This document shows, in pieces, positions 45,654 through 55,942 of a DNA stretch of 64,000 nt. The notes beneath the pieces were generated by a model. The model was not told where the DNA came from. It saw only the letters and a program-made list of their open reading frames with translations, and did not search any database. This DNA is from Isoetes taiwanensis (taxonomy: Eukaryota > Streptophyta > Lycopodiopsida > Isoetales > Isoetaceae): assembly GCA_021234155.1 (NCBI GenBank), contig JAJEKV010000026.1, positions 16,420,283-16,484,282 of the forward strand, read 5' to 3'. How positions within the stretch are numbered: position 1 is the first letter of the stretch; every line of letters begins with the position of its first letter. The translations under genes were made by a program, and so were the position numbers.

Positions 45654-46358
45654 GATGATGAGCATTATATTTGGAGTCCCAAGCTGATGGATCAATCACT
45701 GCAACTCGTGACACTTCTGGAGAGCAGCTTGGTCGTCGCACAAAGATCACCCTTTCTTTGAAGGAAGATCAGGCAAGAAGTTACTTGCTTCTGCTATTTA
45801 AGTTCTGTTCATTTCTAGACTGGTTAGATGCACGGATATTAACTTGATTATGGTATGATGTGGTTTCTGGTACTATGTTTCATTGCGTTTCTTTAAAGTG
45901 TTTAGTAGATAGTTCTGTAGGAGAATATGCATTTGTCCAGATTGCAAATTAACTTGGTTTTGGTATGGTGTGCATTACTGGTGCTATGTTTCATTGCATA
46001 AGATGAGGACACTGCATTTTGCTTGTTTACGTTCTACTTGTGCATTTCCGTGTTTACATTCCATTTGTCTAACTCGATTCTGTTTATTTCTTCTCCTTTT
46101 CTTAAAAATAAATAATACTGTGTGCAGCTTGAGTATTTGGAAGAAAGGAGGCTGAAAGATCTGATCAAGAAAGCTGTTTTGCATGCTAGAGATGGTGGTT
46201 GTTTGAGATCAATAAGCTTTGCTGAAATGAAGGGGAATGGAAAATCTTGTCATGCAAGTCTCATGCTCCATGGTATTCAAGTTACTTGTCTCATTATGGA
46301 GAAACAACATTTGCTGTGGCATTATCGTGAGGCAGAAGACTTTGATCCTATGTTGTAA
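45654..46358 (+). pseudogene. HSP90: Captured cytosolic HSP90 fragment with intron, fused to an unknown tail
   Basis: The first block 45654-45772 reads DDEHYIW, then (after a one-base loss in GGG) ESQADGSITATRDTSGEQLG and RRTKITLSLKEDQ. After an intron of 355 bp starting GC and ending TGTGCAG, the second block 46128 onward reads LEYLEERRLKDLIKK. These match the N-terminal ATPase/linker part of cytosolic HSP90 (a dimeric protein-folding ATPase). After IKK the frame leaves HSP90 and continues AVLHARDGGCLRSISFAEMK to a TAA at 46356-46358, so the ORF is chimeric. A retained intron shows capture from genomic DNA. The donor is GC rather than GT. Confidence 0.85.
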
Positions 46359-46720
46359 GTTGTACTGCCTTTTAAGAACCAATTTGTACTGCAGTAAGCA
46401 GTTTCGATTTGAACTACCAAACAATTTTTGTAGCAACATATCTGCACTATTTTTCTGCATTCACTCTTTGCTATAGCAATTGAGTTGGATAATGCATTTG
46501 TTTATGGGTCATTTCATCAATCAAGTCAGAATTTCATATGGCATGCAAACACTATCACCTTGAACTTACTGAATTGTGCATGCAGTGAATCTTGCTATGC
46601 CAGACTGCAGTGGAAGAAAAGGTGTTTCCTCCGTTTGGCATTTGTAACATGGTGGTTGTGATATTCAGATGTGTTTTATGCCAGGGTTGATCATCATTCC
46701 CAAGGGGAAATGAAAATCCT
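46359..46720. other. Helitron interior
   Basis: Intron-like sequence between exon-like blocks; no recognisable domain. Confidence 0.4.
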
Positions 46721-46840
46721 GCACATTTCAGATCTGTGCGAATGAGCTGGAATGGAGTGATATCTAGGATTGTTAAAGAAGATGAAAGAATTAATTTTAC
46801 TGCTATAACTACTGTCTGGACCCGCTTTGTGATCAGTTGA
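46721..46840 (+). pseudogene. Captured exon-like block, unknown family
   Basis: This 40-codon frame to TGA encodes VRMSWNGVISRIVKEDERIN then FTAITTVWTRFVIS. The composition and lack of repeats suggest coding origin; an acceptor-like TTTCAG lies at 46727-46732. No family is recognised. Confidence 0.35.
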
Positions 46841-47247
46841 CATGTAAGTTATCGAGGGTCAATATGTTGTACTTGACATGTGGGATATTTTTTCATTAAG
46901 ATTAAAAAATCAATACAATTCTTTTGAATTTAGTTCTCTGTAAGTCTGTTCATGAATGCCAGCATATGTTTTGGCTGAAACTAAACTGACAGAAAGAGAT
47001 CTTCTATTTATGGAGCAGAATAAATAACATAAGTAGACATACCTCTAGGTCATCACACCATGGTAGTATAAGCAGAAGGTACGACTGTTTTAAGCCTTAC
47101 AATTTTTTAAGTAGGCAGGTAGATTAAACTTACTTCTTTGGCTGTCAAAGTGATGATGGAAAGAAAACAAAACATTTAGAAGCTTTGCCTTTATAGGATC
47201 ACTATCTATTGAAGTTGTTTTCAAATATGATAGATTTGTTTATGCAG

Positions 47248-47381
47248 GAGTAGTGGCGATCTTGCAATATAATGATGCTCACATGGGGGAAAAGATACGA
47301 TTTGCACTTGAATTGCTTCCAGCTAATGTCGGTGGTCAAGAGTAGGTTGAGGCTCAGGATACTCTCACTGCCAATGATTAA
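47248..47381 (+). pseudogene. Captured exon-like block, unknown family
   Basis: Following the acceptor TTTATGCAG, the frame reads VVAILQYNDAHMGEKIRFAL-ELLPANVGGQE, a TAG, then VEAQDTLTAND and TAA. The in-frame TAG may derive from CAG. It looks like a C-terminal exon of a host gene carried by the Helitron. The family is not recognised. Confidence 0.4.
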
Positions 47382-48072
47382 ATAAGTTATTAGGCTTTGA
47401 TTCTAATTAACTGCAAAATGATGTGCAACACCATCGATACATCTCTATTCATGCACAAGTTTTTTGTGCTTAGATTTAACGGTGTATGCTAGAGTTACTA
47501 TTGCTTTAGCTGACCCGTGCCACTGTCTTCTCAGGATAGAAAGAAAAGTCAATAAGGTTGAGAGAGAGTACATTGAAGTCCTTATATTTGTCTTAACAAT
47601 CATTGACTGGTCAACTAGCATAGTCATTGGCCAACTGGCATGAAAACGACCTCAGAGCCTCAGATCAGATCGTCACATAGAAGTTGTTTACAAATATAAA
47701 GAATGCACTTTTTGCCATTGCTTTGAACAAGTTTATCTTTCAAAGTCAAATAACTTATGATCATGTTGCAACATATTAATCCCAAATGTAGGTCACAACT
47801 TTACATTGAGGACCTAACATCATTTAATAACTGGAGAGAGATTTGGTACAATAAAACCCTATAATAAAGGGAATGTTTGGACATAGTCCTATATGGTAAA
47901 AATTAACCTCAAAAGTAGGTTAGATCATAAATGTCTCTAACAAAATGTTTGGACACAATTCTATGTGGTCAAAACACATCCCCACATTCAATAAACACAA
48001 ACCCAACATGAAGCATTATTTTTCTTTAGCTATTTTTTGTTAGTTTCTTTTTTAAATTACACCTAGCAAGAA
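47382..48072. other. Helitron 3' subterminal region
   Basis: AT-rich DNA without coding features, ending in the terminal hairpin. It contains a short direct repeat, AATGTTTGGACA(T/C)A around 47868 and 47944. Confidence 0.5.
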
Positions 48073-48100
48073 GCCCAGCAACGCTGGGCACTTTTTCTAG
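48073..48100 (+). terminator. Helitron 3' hairpin and CTAG end
   Basis: A perfect stem GCCCAGC/GCTGGGC with loop AAC is followed by ACTTTTTCTAG and host T. This palindrome just before CTRR is the rolling-circle termination signal of Helitrons. Confidence 0.9.
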
Positions 48101-48215
48101 TACCAATATAAAGGTGAATCCAGTGGTCATTAAATTCTCACAGGTCGTTAAGAATCAAGTGAAGACTCGAATAGTGGTGGTATAGTTTAAAATTAAAATT
48201 TCTCTTGTGAGATAT

Positions 48216-48240
48216 AAACCCTAAACCCTAAACCCTAAAA
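48216..48240. repeat. Interstitial plant telomere-type repeat
   Basis: There are three and a half units of AAACCCT (CCCTAAA), the Arabidopsis-type plant telomere repeat, 115 bp right of the Helitron end. It is too short to be a chromosome end and probably reflects break repair or a promoter telo-box cluster. Confidence 0.8.
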
Positions 48241-49045
48241 CCTGAAGGGCCATTGATTTTAGCCTTTTTTTTTCAATGGTCAAGAACCAATGGCTCACAA
48301 CAAAAGCCCTCTTTTTGTGTGTGTGGTGCATAATGGGCACATGAAGGGCTTGAAGGGCGCATGTAGTGCAGTTTCCCCGCCGGCAACACATTTCTTATCA
48401 TAACTTTTGATCCAGAGCTCTGTTTGAGATGATTTTTATTGCGTTGGAAAACTCTCTCCAAGATCTTTTTGATAGTTTATGATTTAGTTATCTATGCTAA
48501 AACAGCAATTTTTCGGCCGGGTTTGGTAGGCTTTCACATCCTACCAGCTGATTAATACAGGATTGCGCTATTGGATATTGTCTTATAGCTCATTCCGAAT
48601 GAAGCTTGCAAAAAATTACCATGCATTTTTAGATTTTGAGGCAGTTATTAAGCAAATTCCAAGGCTTCTAGATCCTTGTGCTAACAAGCAGAAAAGTTCC
48701 CCACTTTGGTTTCTCACCACAAGAATCCATGGAGGCCAAAGGCTGTTGTTAAATTCCAGTTGAAAAATGTTTGTGTATGGGTGTTGCAAACTTTATGACT
48801 TTCAAAATAATGGGATCAATATGCTCTATCTTTATGGTAACTTTTACTTATGTTCTATTTGTTTTATTGTGATCAAATTCAAAAGCTACAGGTGATGAAA
48901 GCCTCAAATGAATTCTAGTTTTTTTTCCTTTTGAATTCTAAAACTTTTTGTCACGGGGGCGTTCCTAAGGCCTCCGGGGGCCAAATTTTTTTTTTTTTTT
49001 TTTTGCAACACAAACCATTAATATCCAACATATAAAAAATTAAAT
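48241..49045. other. AT-rich region, no gene
   Basis: Short frames only. An 18-base T-run near 48988-49005 borders the inverted-repeat element copy and could mark the end of a retroposed sequence. Confidence 0.45.
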
Positions 49046-49378
49046 CCCCAACACATAACAACCATTGACATTAACAACCAACACATAACTACTATTGACA
49101 TTAATTAACACAACCATTGGGTCCAACACATTTAAATTAAAATCCCCCTTAAACCCCCTTTGGTTTGGGTGCATATTCACACGGGGGGGGTGACTCCGGG
49201 CAACGAGATCTGTTGGATAGGCATATTCACCCCTTATTCCTTAATCTACACCGTACGTAAAGTTCCTCGTTTGTGGGGTATGCAAGTACAAAATTTGCTA
49301 TACTGTATAACAAGATTCGCAAAATACTATAAGATTTCAAGCAGAATACTATATGGTGTTGATTTCATACGTGCATCA
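49046..49378. mobile_element. Partial copy of the 122-bp inverted-repeat element
   Basis: This matches the left arm and most of the interior of 27390-27846 (GGTTTGGGTGCATATTCACA, then CGTACGTAAAGTTCCTC and TATACTGTATAACAAGATTC) but has no right arm. The outer end carries an extra partial duplicate of the terminal ~35 bp. It is either truncated or the edge of a longer relative extending into 49379 onward. Confidence 0.75.
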
Positions 49379-49549
49379 CAAAAATTACAGGTAGCTACAC
49401 ATAAGAACATATGTTCTTGCGTCAAGATATATGTTCACATTTTTTTAAAGGGCTTATTTGCATCTTCACTCCATATTTTTCCTACCATTGTTTGTTTGTA
49501 CAAGTACCCAAATTGGGAACATGGTATAACTTTTATAGTAAAATCTTCC

Positions 49550-49716
49550 TATGGAAAGGTTTTTTTTAAATGCTATGCTTTTCAACATGTCCCAAAATAT
49601 ATCCCTTACTATCTAAGCATTGAGGAGAACATTGCCTATGGAAAGGTTTTTTTTAAATGCTATGCTTTTCAACATGTCCCAAAATATATCCCTTACTATC
49701 TAAGCATTGAGGAGAA
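49550..49716 (+). repeat. 87-bp tandem duplication
   Basis: TATGGAAAGGTTTTTTTTAA starts at 49550 and again at 49637. The two units are essentially identical over 80 bp. The period is 29 codons, so the frame 49160-49828 keeps reading through both. Identity suggests the duplication is young. I doubt that the frame is a gene because it begins within the inverted-repeat element. Confidence 0.85.
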
Positions 49717-50071
49717 AGGAAAAAAAAAATTATTTCATTTCATTATGCTCACGATAAAACGGGTTGGACAAAAAACAAAGGTTTTAATCAAAATAGACAA
49801 TTACTGTATTCTTTTAAAGGCAATTTAAAGTGCAAATTGTATGAAAAGGACTGGAAGACATTTAATGCTTTTCTATCAAACCAAATTAGCAAGTGCTTTG
49901 ACCAATACATAGATGGAATGAGATGATATATATAATTGAGAGCAAGTAGTCAATATGATTGTATGTGTAATGTGTGAGTTTGGCTTTATTCGTGTGTGCA
50001 TTCATGAACCCAAGACAGTGGTAGTATGAACGTTATGTTTGTGTCATTATACAATTACTAGTAGATGGCGA

Positions 50072-51954
50072 TCATAAAACAACTTGTGGAAATGAATAGA
50101 TGTAATGGGTACATGTGATGATAGTTGAATGTGGAATGCACATGCTCTTTCTTCATTGGATACACAAGAAATGCTATGTACATCAAGATGGAAATAAAAT
50201 TTGCACACTGGCTATCTGCCCTTTTTTTTTTTTTTTTGAGAGAATACTACAGGAGTCAAGAATATATTTTCCAAAAGCTGCAGATATATCTTGAATGTTC
50301 AAAATCCTTTTGCAAGAGTAGAGAAGATGAGAAAAGAAACAGGAATAACATGAGAAATCTGCCACATTTCTCAAAGAAGCTGCCAATGCCCCTATATTTT
50401 GATCAGAACTGCAAATTAGTTAGCCAGAAAATGAACCCAAATGAGATGCTGCATTGTCGGGAAGTGAAACAATCAACCTGAAGCTAGCTAGACACATAAG
50501 CCCACCCACCAGACTTCCCCTCAAAAATCTGGCTTATGATATAAAGGCGTCATCCTGTACCACAACATATCCCTAGCTCGGCAATCACAATTGAGTCCAT
50601 TTCTTTAAACGGATCTGTAGAATGGATCAAACTACCCTGTTCTTTTCAAGAAAGACAACTCTAAACCTTTCTGCTAGCAAGAAAGAGCAAAAGGAAGAGA
50701 AGGAAATCAAACTGCTGTTTAAAGAACCTGGAATAAGATGATACTGCAAGTAGCCAAATAACTAGAAGAATTCTTTCCTCAAGAGCTAAACATGATTTCG
50801 CTCCACCTTATGGACACATGTATCCTTTCGGTGTGTTCCTATCAGGAGAAAATAGGTTGTCTTTGCAATTTTCCAGGCCGGCTCAATCACAAAGATCCAG
50901 ATAAAAGATCCAGATATGATGGCTGGAAGTCTTTGGATTGCAGAAAAATCACAAAAACCTGCCAAGATCCTCCATGCTTGCAAGGAAACATAATGCATCT
51001 GATGCATTAGAGCAAAAAGATCCACGTTAGTGGATTACCTGTAAGCCTTTGAGAGAATTGCCCTGAAAAAGACTTCAAGAAAAGAGGAACCAGCAGCCTT
51101 GATTTGTACAGATCCTCTAAATTGACAGAAGGAGCCTCCTACTAGCCCTATGGATTTCGAAATCTCCTCAAGAATGCAGCAGCAGTGCCGAATTGAGAGA
51201 AGAGGAGGGCGGCCTCCCTTTTCTCCCACCGCCCTAGCCGCTAGCCGCTACCTGCGCCAAGAAGCATTTTCAAATATCCTCGAAAATAATCGTTTTTGCT
51301 ATCTGCTTTGTAGTCATGGTTGTGGGAAAACCCAAGATGTTCAAACGTTGAACCATGAAAACCAAGAGTTATAACTGTATGTTGGAGGGAAAAAGAATAA
51401 ATAATAACATGGCTTCCTACTTATCAAGTGGAGTGAAACAGATATTGGAAATGAGAAACCATTATTTCAAGAAGGAAAAAATATGAAAAGTGAAGAATAC
51501 AACATCCATTATGTGTGTAAAAAATTTGGAATGATTGGTAGATCCCCTCGCTACATTGTGCAGGGCTACAATAATATGGATGGTATCAAGTATTTTAGGC
51601 TTGCAGTAGATTCATTGTTGTCATATTGGAAGACTTTATGCTTTGCATTTAAAATTGGACATCAAGATGAATCAATTTTCAATTTCTACCACAGACTACT
51701 CCACTTGTACTTCCATGTTTCAGCCCTGTAATCGATGCACCCATGATCAAGTCTTTTTAATCCCAACATAATTTGTGATTAGGTCCTCTTAGTCTTGAAA
51801 AGCTTACCTTATGTCTTGTAAAACAAATCTAGATCCAAATATAGCTATAAGAATGAATGAATGAATATCCTAGAGTAATTGAATGAAGCAGTCTTCAATT
51901 TTGTGGGAAGAACGTTGTGCAAAAAACCTTAACGCAAAAGACAATGGCAACAAA
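50072..51954. repeat. Duplicated segment, copy B (with repeat R part)
   Basis: 50072-50219 matches 61917-62065, 51298-51541 matches 62057-62300, and 51542-51954 matches 62622-63036 and 18225 onward. Copy B lacks about 325 bp present in copy C between GGTAGAT and CCCCTCG; the junction lies at a shared AGAT. It has gained a retrocopy (50220-51297) and is cut at 51954 by LINE 4. After LINE 4 homology resumes at 61475 (with 63449). Confidence 0.85.
50211..51306 (-). mobile_element. Retroposed transcript (processed retrocopy) with 9-bp target duplication
   Basis: The insert 50220-51297 is flanked by GCTATCTGC (50211-50219 and 51298-51306). The uninterrupted site is present in copy C at 62057-62065. 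The left end carries a run of 16 T (50222-50237), i.e. a poly(A) tail on the minus strand. The far end is GC-rich like a 5' UTR. This is LINE-machinery retroposition of an RNA, about 1.08 kb, minus strand. Minus-strand frames 51229-51035 (64 codons) and 51025-50786 (79 codons) have no family I recognise. A GTAAT-type donor near 51044 hints at a retained intron or a non-coding source transcript. Confidence 0.85.
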
Positions 51955-51965
51955 TAGAATAGAAT

Positions 51966-52009
<44 letters not shown>

Positions 52010-52339
52010 CGTCCATTGAGACCAATCGGCCTATGGGACCTAGAAGGAGCGCAGCAAACTTATTACTGTCCGGGTTAAAAAACCCCCGCCCCGAAGGGTT
52101 TTGGAGGGAAAAACCGTGGCAGTAATAAGAATGCTGTCAAACTGTACAAGTATACATCATCGTGAAATAAATGTGTATGTACATGTCAAGTGCGTGTTCG
52201 GGACATAGCTGATCTCGCATGTCCATGACCTCCTCGGCGTATGATCCTAGCATCCGTACGGATGTGTCGTGCTCAATGTCACATGTAGCGGTCTGGCGGG
52301 CCCAGACCGGCATAAAGATAGCGTCCGGATTTGATCATA

Positions 52340-53943
52340 TCTTTGGGCAACTTTGAAGGGTATGAGATTCATCCTCAATAACTCCCATTTGGCGGATTGA
52401 CAGAGCTGTCTGGACGTGGCTCACCAATCCATCCGCCTGTCTCAATTCGAAGATGATGTGCCCGTGCGAATGGAGGCAATGAGTCCAAGTCTTTTCATGG
52501 GCAAGTGGGTGCGCAGTAGCATTGTGGGCCTCGCTCCAATGTGGGATTTATGTGGCCGGTAGTGTCTTTGTCTTGACCTGTTCAAAGGCTGGCATCCCAA
52601 AGCTTCTTGATGAAGCAAGCGTCAAGATATTGCCTCAAGCTATGGCGATCTGCCTCTGTTTGCACATGTATGCACCTGTGTTCTCGCACATTCCATCTAG
52701 CCATCCATTGAGCTCTCTTTTTCCTCCAAAGAGGCCTTGAGGCATTGTGGCCCCATTGCCATGATATAAGCTAGTTTTGGGAGACGAGCATCGTCCATGT
52801 TGACCACCTTCCGAAAATAGACAATGTGGCGATCAAGGGCACGCCCTCAAGAGGCAAGAATCCTGCTTTCCTGCAGTAGAATTTGATATGGGACTGTGGA
52901 CTTCACCCCTAGTGCTCATACCAAGAAGGCTTTCTGCACTTTTGCTCCAAGTCATTCCAAGTAGCGAGGGATACTACTTGGGCCCCATACTTCAACCCCG
53001 TATAAAAGGACGGGGCTCCACTAAGACTTTGAAATCAGGTGTGACTGGATGGGTCCAATCATACAACTCCGGCTCTATGACTATTGTTTTGCATTGCATA
53101 TAGTGCTTTCCAGCCCGTCGTAACTTCGTGAGCCGCATGGATGTGTCCCGGTGCATAGTAGACGGAAACTCCACTCCCAAATATTTATATGTGGATGCTA
53201 CTTCCACATTCCTCCCTCGGTAACGGAAGGAGGGGATCCTCGGCGTCGTGGAAGATGATATGAAAACCACCTTAGTCTTGGCCAAGTTGGCGCCATCGAT
53301 ATAAACGACAAAATGTGTCCAGGGGCATCGAGATGTCGTTGCATGTCCGCTGGTGTGTAAGCTAGGAGGTCCACATCATCGGCATATATTAACCGCTTGA
53401 TGATCTGGTAGAGAAGGTGAGCCCCGTAAGCCCCCATTATCGCCAAAGCCAGCTCTCCAATTGATCAATGTAAAGCCCAAACAATGTTGGGGAGAGGGCA
53501 TCCCCGGCGAACCCCGATACTACTATCAAATGGTTGGCTTGTCTACCGCAACCGACACGAGCATCTTTCATAAAGCACGTACCTTTCGCATTACGCAAAT
53601 CTACCGAACCCCTAGTCGTGCCGCAATCTTGCCCATAGTTTTTCCCCGGCACGGTGTCAAATGCCTTTGCAAAAATCCACGAAGCAACAATATAGATCCC
53701 GGCGGTTCTCTTTGCCTTCAACCGTGAGCTTCGCAATGTGAAGATGTGGTCAATGGTTGAGTGTCGGGGTATGAATCCTGCCTGGGTGAGGGCCCGTATC
53801 TCTGCTGCCTCTGCCCAGCCCGTCAACTGCTGCTCGAGAATCCCAGCAAGCAATTTTGCAAACACCGAACTGACCATGATTGTTCGGTAATTGGCTGGGC
53901 AGTGCGGGTCACCTGCCTTATAGATGGGAACAACTCTGCTATT
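52340..53943 (-). pseudogene. LINE 4 reverse transcriptase and C-terminal part
   Basis: The minus-strand frame 53943-53437 reads SRVVPIYKAGDPHCPANYRT, SSVFAKLLAGILEQQL, FAKAFDTVP and ALSPTLFGLYIDQLE. Catalytic RLIYADDVDLLAY follows at about 53360-53400. Downstream are TSAGKHYMQCKTIVI-like sequence and the C-terminal zinc motif near 52350-52480. It would copy element RNA at a nicked target. It is separated from its upstream part by the TIR element and has several frameshifts. Confidence 0.88.
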
Positions 53944-54077
53944 GGGTATAAAATCACTAGTCGGGTACAAAAAAACGCGAAAAAGCAAAGCAAAAAGCAA
54001 AGCAAAAGCAAACTTTTTCGGTTCACATTTCGGTTAGCTCCGGAATCAGAATTTTGGCGCCATAACTACCTCTGGCG

Positions 54078-54416
54078 ATGGCGATGAAGCTTTCTGACGA
54101 AGGAATGGTACCGCAGAAATGGATTAAATGGTTGGAGGATCAAATTACTGACGAGGATTGGGAATCAGTCTGGAATCATGGCTTCACTGACGGTAAAATT
54201 AAGAAATTTTATGTGAAGCCTCATTTAAAAGAACTAGATTTTCTTATCTCGAGCTTTATCCTCATGGTCCAAGCGAACAATGAGCTCGGGAAGAAATTTG
54301 CCTTTGCATTTACTTGGGAGAATTGTAGTCGAGCAGCTCTTAACCCTGACGAACACAAGATAAACCGGGTTTCATTTAAAGAACAAGTTGACAAAATACC
54401 CAAGGAAGCTAGTTAA
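54078..54416 (+). CDS. 112-codon ORF in the TIR element, unknown function
   Basis: This intact frame starts at the first of two near-adjacent ATGs (GGCGATGGCGATGAAGC) and ends TAG. The peptide is charged and Trp-rich: MVPQKWIKWLEDQITDEDWE, GFTDGKIKKFYVKPHLKELD, FAFAFTWENCSRAALNPDEH. There is no known domain. The start lies about 130 bp inside the element end, so it could be the element's own first gene (a DNA-binding accessory protein is common in such elements) or a captured exon. The intact frame among decayed neighbours is notable. Confidence 0.5.
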   Translation: MAMKLSDEGMVPQKWIKWLEDQITDEDWESVWNHGFTDGKIKKFYVKPHLKELDFLISSFILMVQANNELGKKFAFAFTWENCSRAALNPDEHKINRVSFKEQVDKIPKEAS

Positions 54417-54504
54417 GCTCGAACCAAAACATTCCCCTGGCGAAACAGCCTCTCCGAGCAGCAGCGAAGAACCACACCAAATCCCACACCATTGAAGCCA
54501 AGTA

Positions 54505-55260
54505 ATGCATGTGTTTTACTCTCAGGCAAGTGCTGTTCCTTTGCTAAACAGAGGTAGCTTAATGTTTAATGTTAGGGTCTTGGATGAAGAAGTGAATAGG
54601 TTGGAGGGTGAATTTGAATTGTGCAAGAAAGATCTGGCAGACATTGCAAGCAAGATCACCCTAAACGGACATGTGAATGAGAGAGATATTGCCAGGATCG
54701 AAGCAAGAAGAGAAGACATAAGCAGGTTGCAGGCTGAGATCAATTTTTTGGAATCCAAAGTAGAAAAGTCTGATTCTGATAAGAAAAGAATTGAGGACTT
54801 GATGCAGGACTTGATGCAGGAGAAATTCTATTGCAGGAAATTAGAGAGCCTTATTGAAAAGGTGGATGATCATCAAGTTGAGAAGAAGAATGAATTGGAA
54901 GCATTACATGGAGTGCTAGAAAGGGACCTGCTCAAATGGAAGAATTACGGGGGCTAATTGCTATAACTTGAGTAGTGTAAATGCCTCCCTATTTCAGTTC
55001 AAGTTATTGCAAAGCAGGTTGCCATTGTGTTATGAAATACCATGTTCTCGCATGTGGATTAGCTTTCCAAGATGACTACAAGATTAGTGCGGTGCTACCA
55101 TGCCAACATGCTTATCATTTAATTTGCACCGCTTCTTGTAGAGAATAAAAATGCCCGGATTGTTCTATGGATGTCCCAATGAAATTCTTTGAAGAACTTG
55201 GCTTAGAGACCAATGCAAATGAAGGAGAAGAAAAAGAAGAAAAAGACAAAAACGTAAGAA
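54505..55260 (+). pseudogene. Coiled-coil plus RING-like zinc-finger fragment
   Basis: The frame 54505-54957 (150 codons) is a long heptad-rich helix (RLEGEFELCKKDLADIASKI, RIEARREDISRLQAEINFLE). Beyond its stop, other frames read YHVLACGLAFQDDYKISAVL then PCQHAYHLICTASC and KCPDCSMDVPMKFFEELGL. That is a C-x-H-x2-H-x2-C...C-P-x2-C arrangement like the second half of a RING-H2 finger. RING proteins are ubiquitin ligases; coiled coil plus RING is a common plant layout. An internal 12-bp duplication (GACTTGATGCAG) occurs at about 54796-54820. It is frameshifted and so probably a captured fragment. Confidence 0.55.
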
Positions 55261-55558
55261 TCATCTAAGAAAGTAAGTATTATTTATTTGCTTTGCTTTA
55301 TTTGTGAAAATTGCTTTTGTTGAAAAGTTTTGGTCATGTTATTTGCGGGAAAAAGTTACCAACAAAAAGGAAACATGATGACTATGTGGATTTAGATGAA
55401 TTTGGTGAATTTGCTTGATGTGAATGAAGATGCCGGGTGATTCGACCGTGCATATGAAGGTATTTTAGAAAATATTCCAAGTTCTTCGAGGGAAGGAGCT
55501 TCTTTGGGAATTAAGAGCGGGTTGAGAAGAGCTACAATCAATATCAAGGAAACTAGCC
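55261..55558. other. TIR element interior, no clear coding
   Basis: AT-rich and Glu/Lys-codon-rich stretch linking the RING-like fragment to the next ORF; nothing recognisable. Confidence 0.4.
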
Positions 55559-55942
55559 TTGAACCTCAGCGAGACTATTCTTCCCGATCCTCGTAACTCC
55601 AACTCGGATATTCACATCGAATCTTGGGAACGTATAACTCCGCATTGTGGATCGCCAGGAGCTGGACAAATTGGTGGTCACAATTGCGGATGCCACAAAT
55701 TAATTACCAAAGAGTGGATGAGCAAGACAAAGAAGCTGATCGGGAGGATGGAAGAGAAGTTCAAGAGGATGCAACAAAGAATACAAAGAATTCCAAGGAA
55801 GCGTGCTTGGCGGCCAGCAAAAAAAGAAGAAAGCAATCAAACCTATTCCCAAAGTAGTTCTTTGAGAAGGTGCAAGTTACAAAAGGTGACAAACGCGACT
55901 CCAATAGAAAGAATATTAGATGCCTATAATGGGAAGGGCTAA
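55559..55942 (+). CDS. 127-codon basic ORF in the TIR element, unknown
   Basis: This open frame to TAA encodes a basic, Lys/Arg-rich C-terminal half (KKLIGRMEEKFKRMQQRIQR, then PRKRAWRPAKKEESNQ) after a Gly/Cys/His stretch (CGSPGAGQIGGHNCGCHKL). It could be the C-terminal part of the RING-like protein or a DNA-binding segment. The upstream reading is open through several codons without ATG, so the start is uncertain. Confidence 0.35.
   Translation: MNLSETILPDPRNSNSDIHIESWERITPHCGSPGAGQIGGHNCGCHKLITKEWMSKTKKLIGRMEEKFKRMQQRIQRIPRKRAWRPAKKEESNQTYSQSSSLRRCKLQKVTNATPIERILDAYNGKG

Larger units (their letters stand above)
29023..48100 (+). mobile_element. Non-autonomous Helitron carrying gene fragments, interrupted by gypsy 2
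   Basis: The 5' end is TCTATCTATATATAATAATA (29023), preceded by A. The 3' end is a perfect 7-bp hairpin GCCCAGC-AAC-GCTGGGC (48073-48089), followed by ACTTTTTCTAG (48090-48100) and then T. These are the diagnostic Helitron termini: TC start, hairpin about 11 nt before CTRR, insertion between A and T, no target duplication. Without gypsy 2 the element is about 6 kb. I see no Rep/helicase frame, so it is non-autonomous. It contains several exon-like host fragments, including HSP90, in line with the known tendency of plant Helitrons to capture genes. That both ends belong to one element is inferred from their signatures and orientation. Confidence 0.8.

Noticed and set aside
49160-49828. 222-codon frame taken as a host gene
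   Set aside because: It starts inside the inverted-repeat element, spans a tandem duplication, has no known domain, and its composition is Lys/Phe/Tyr-rich as expected from AT-rich DNA.
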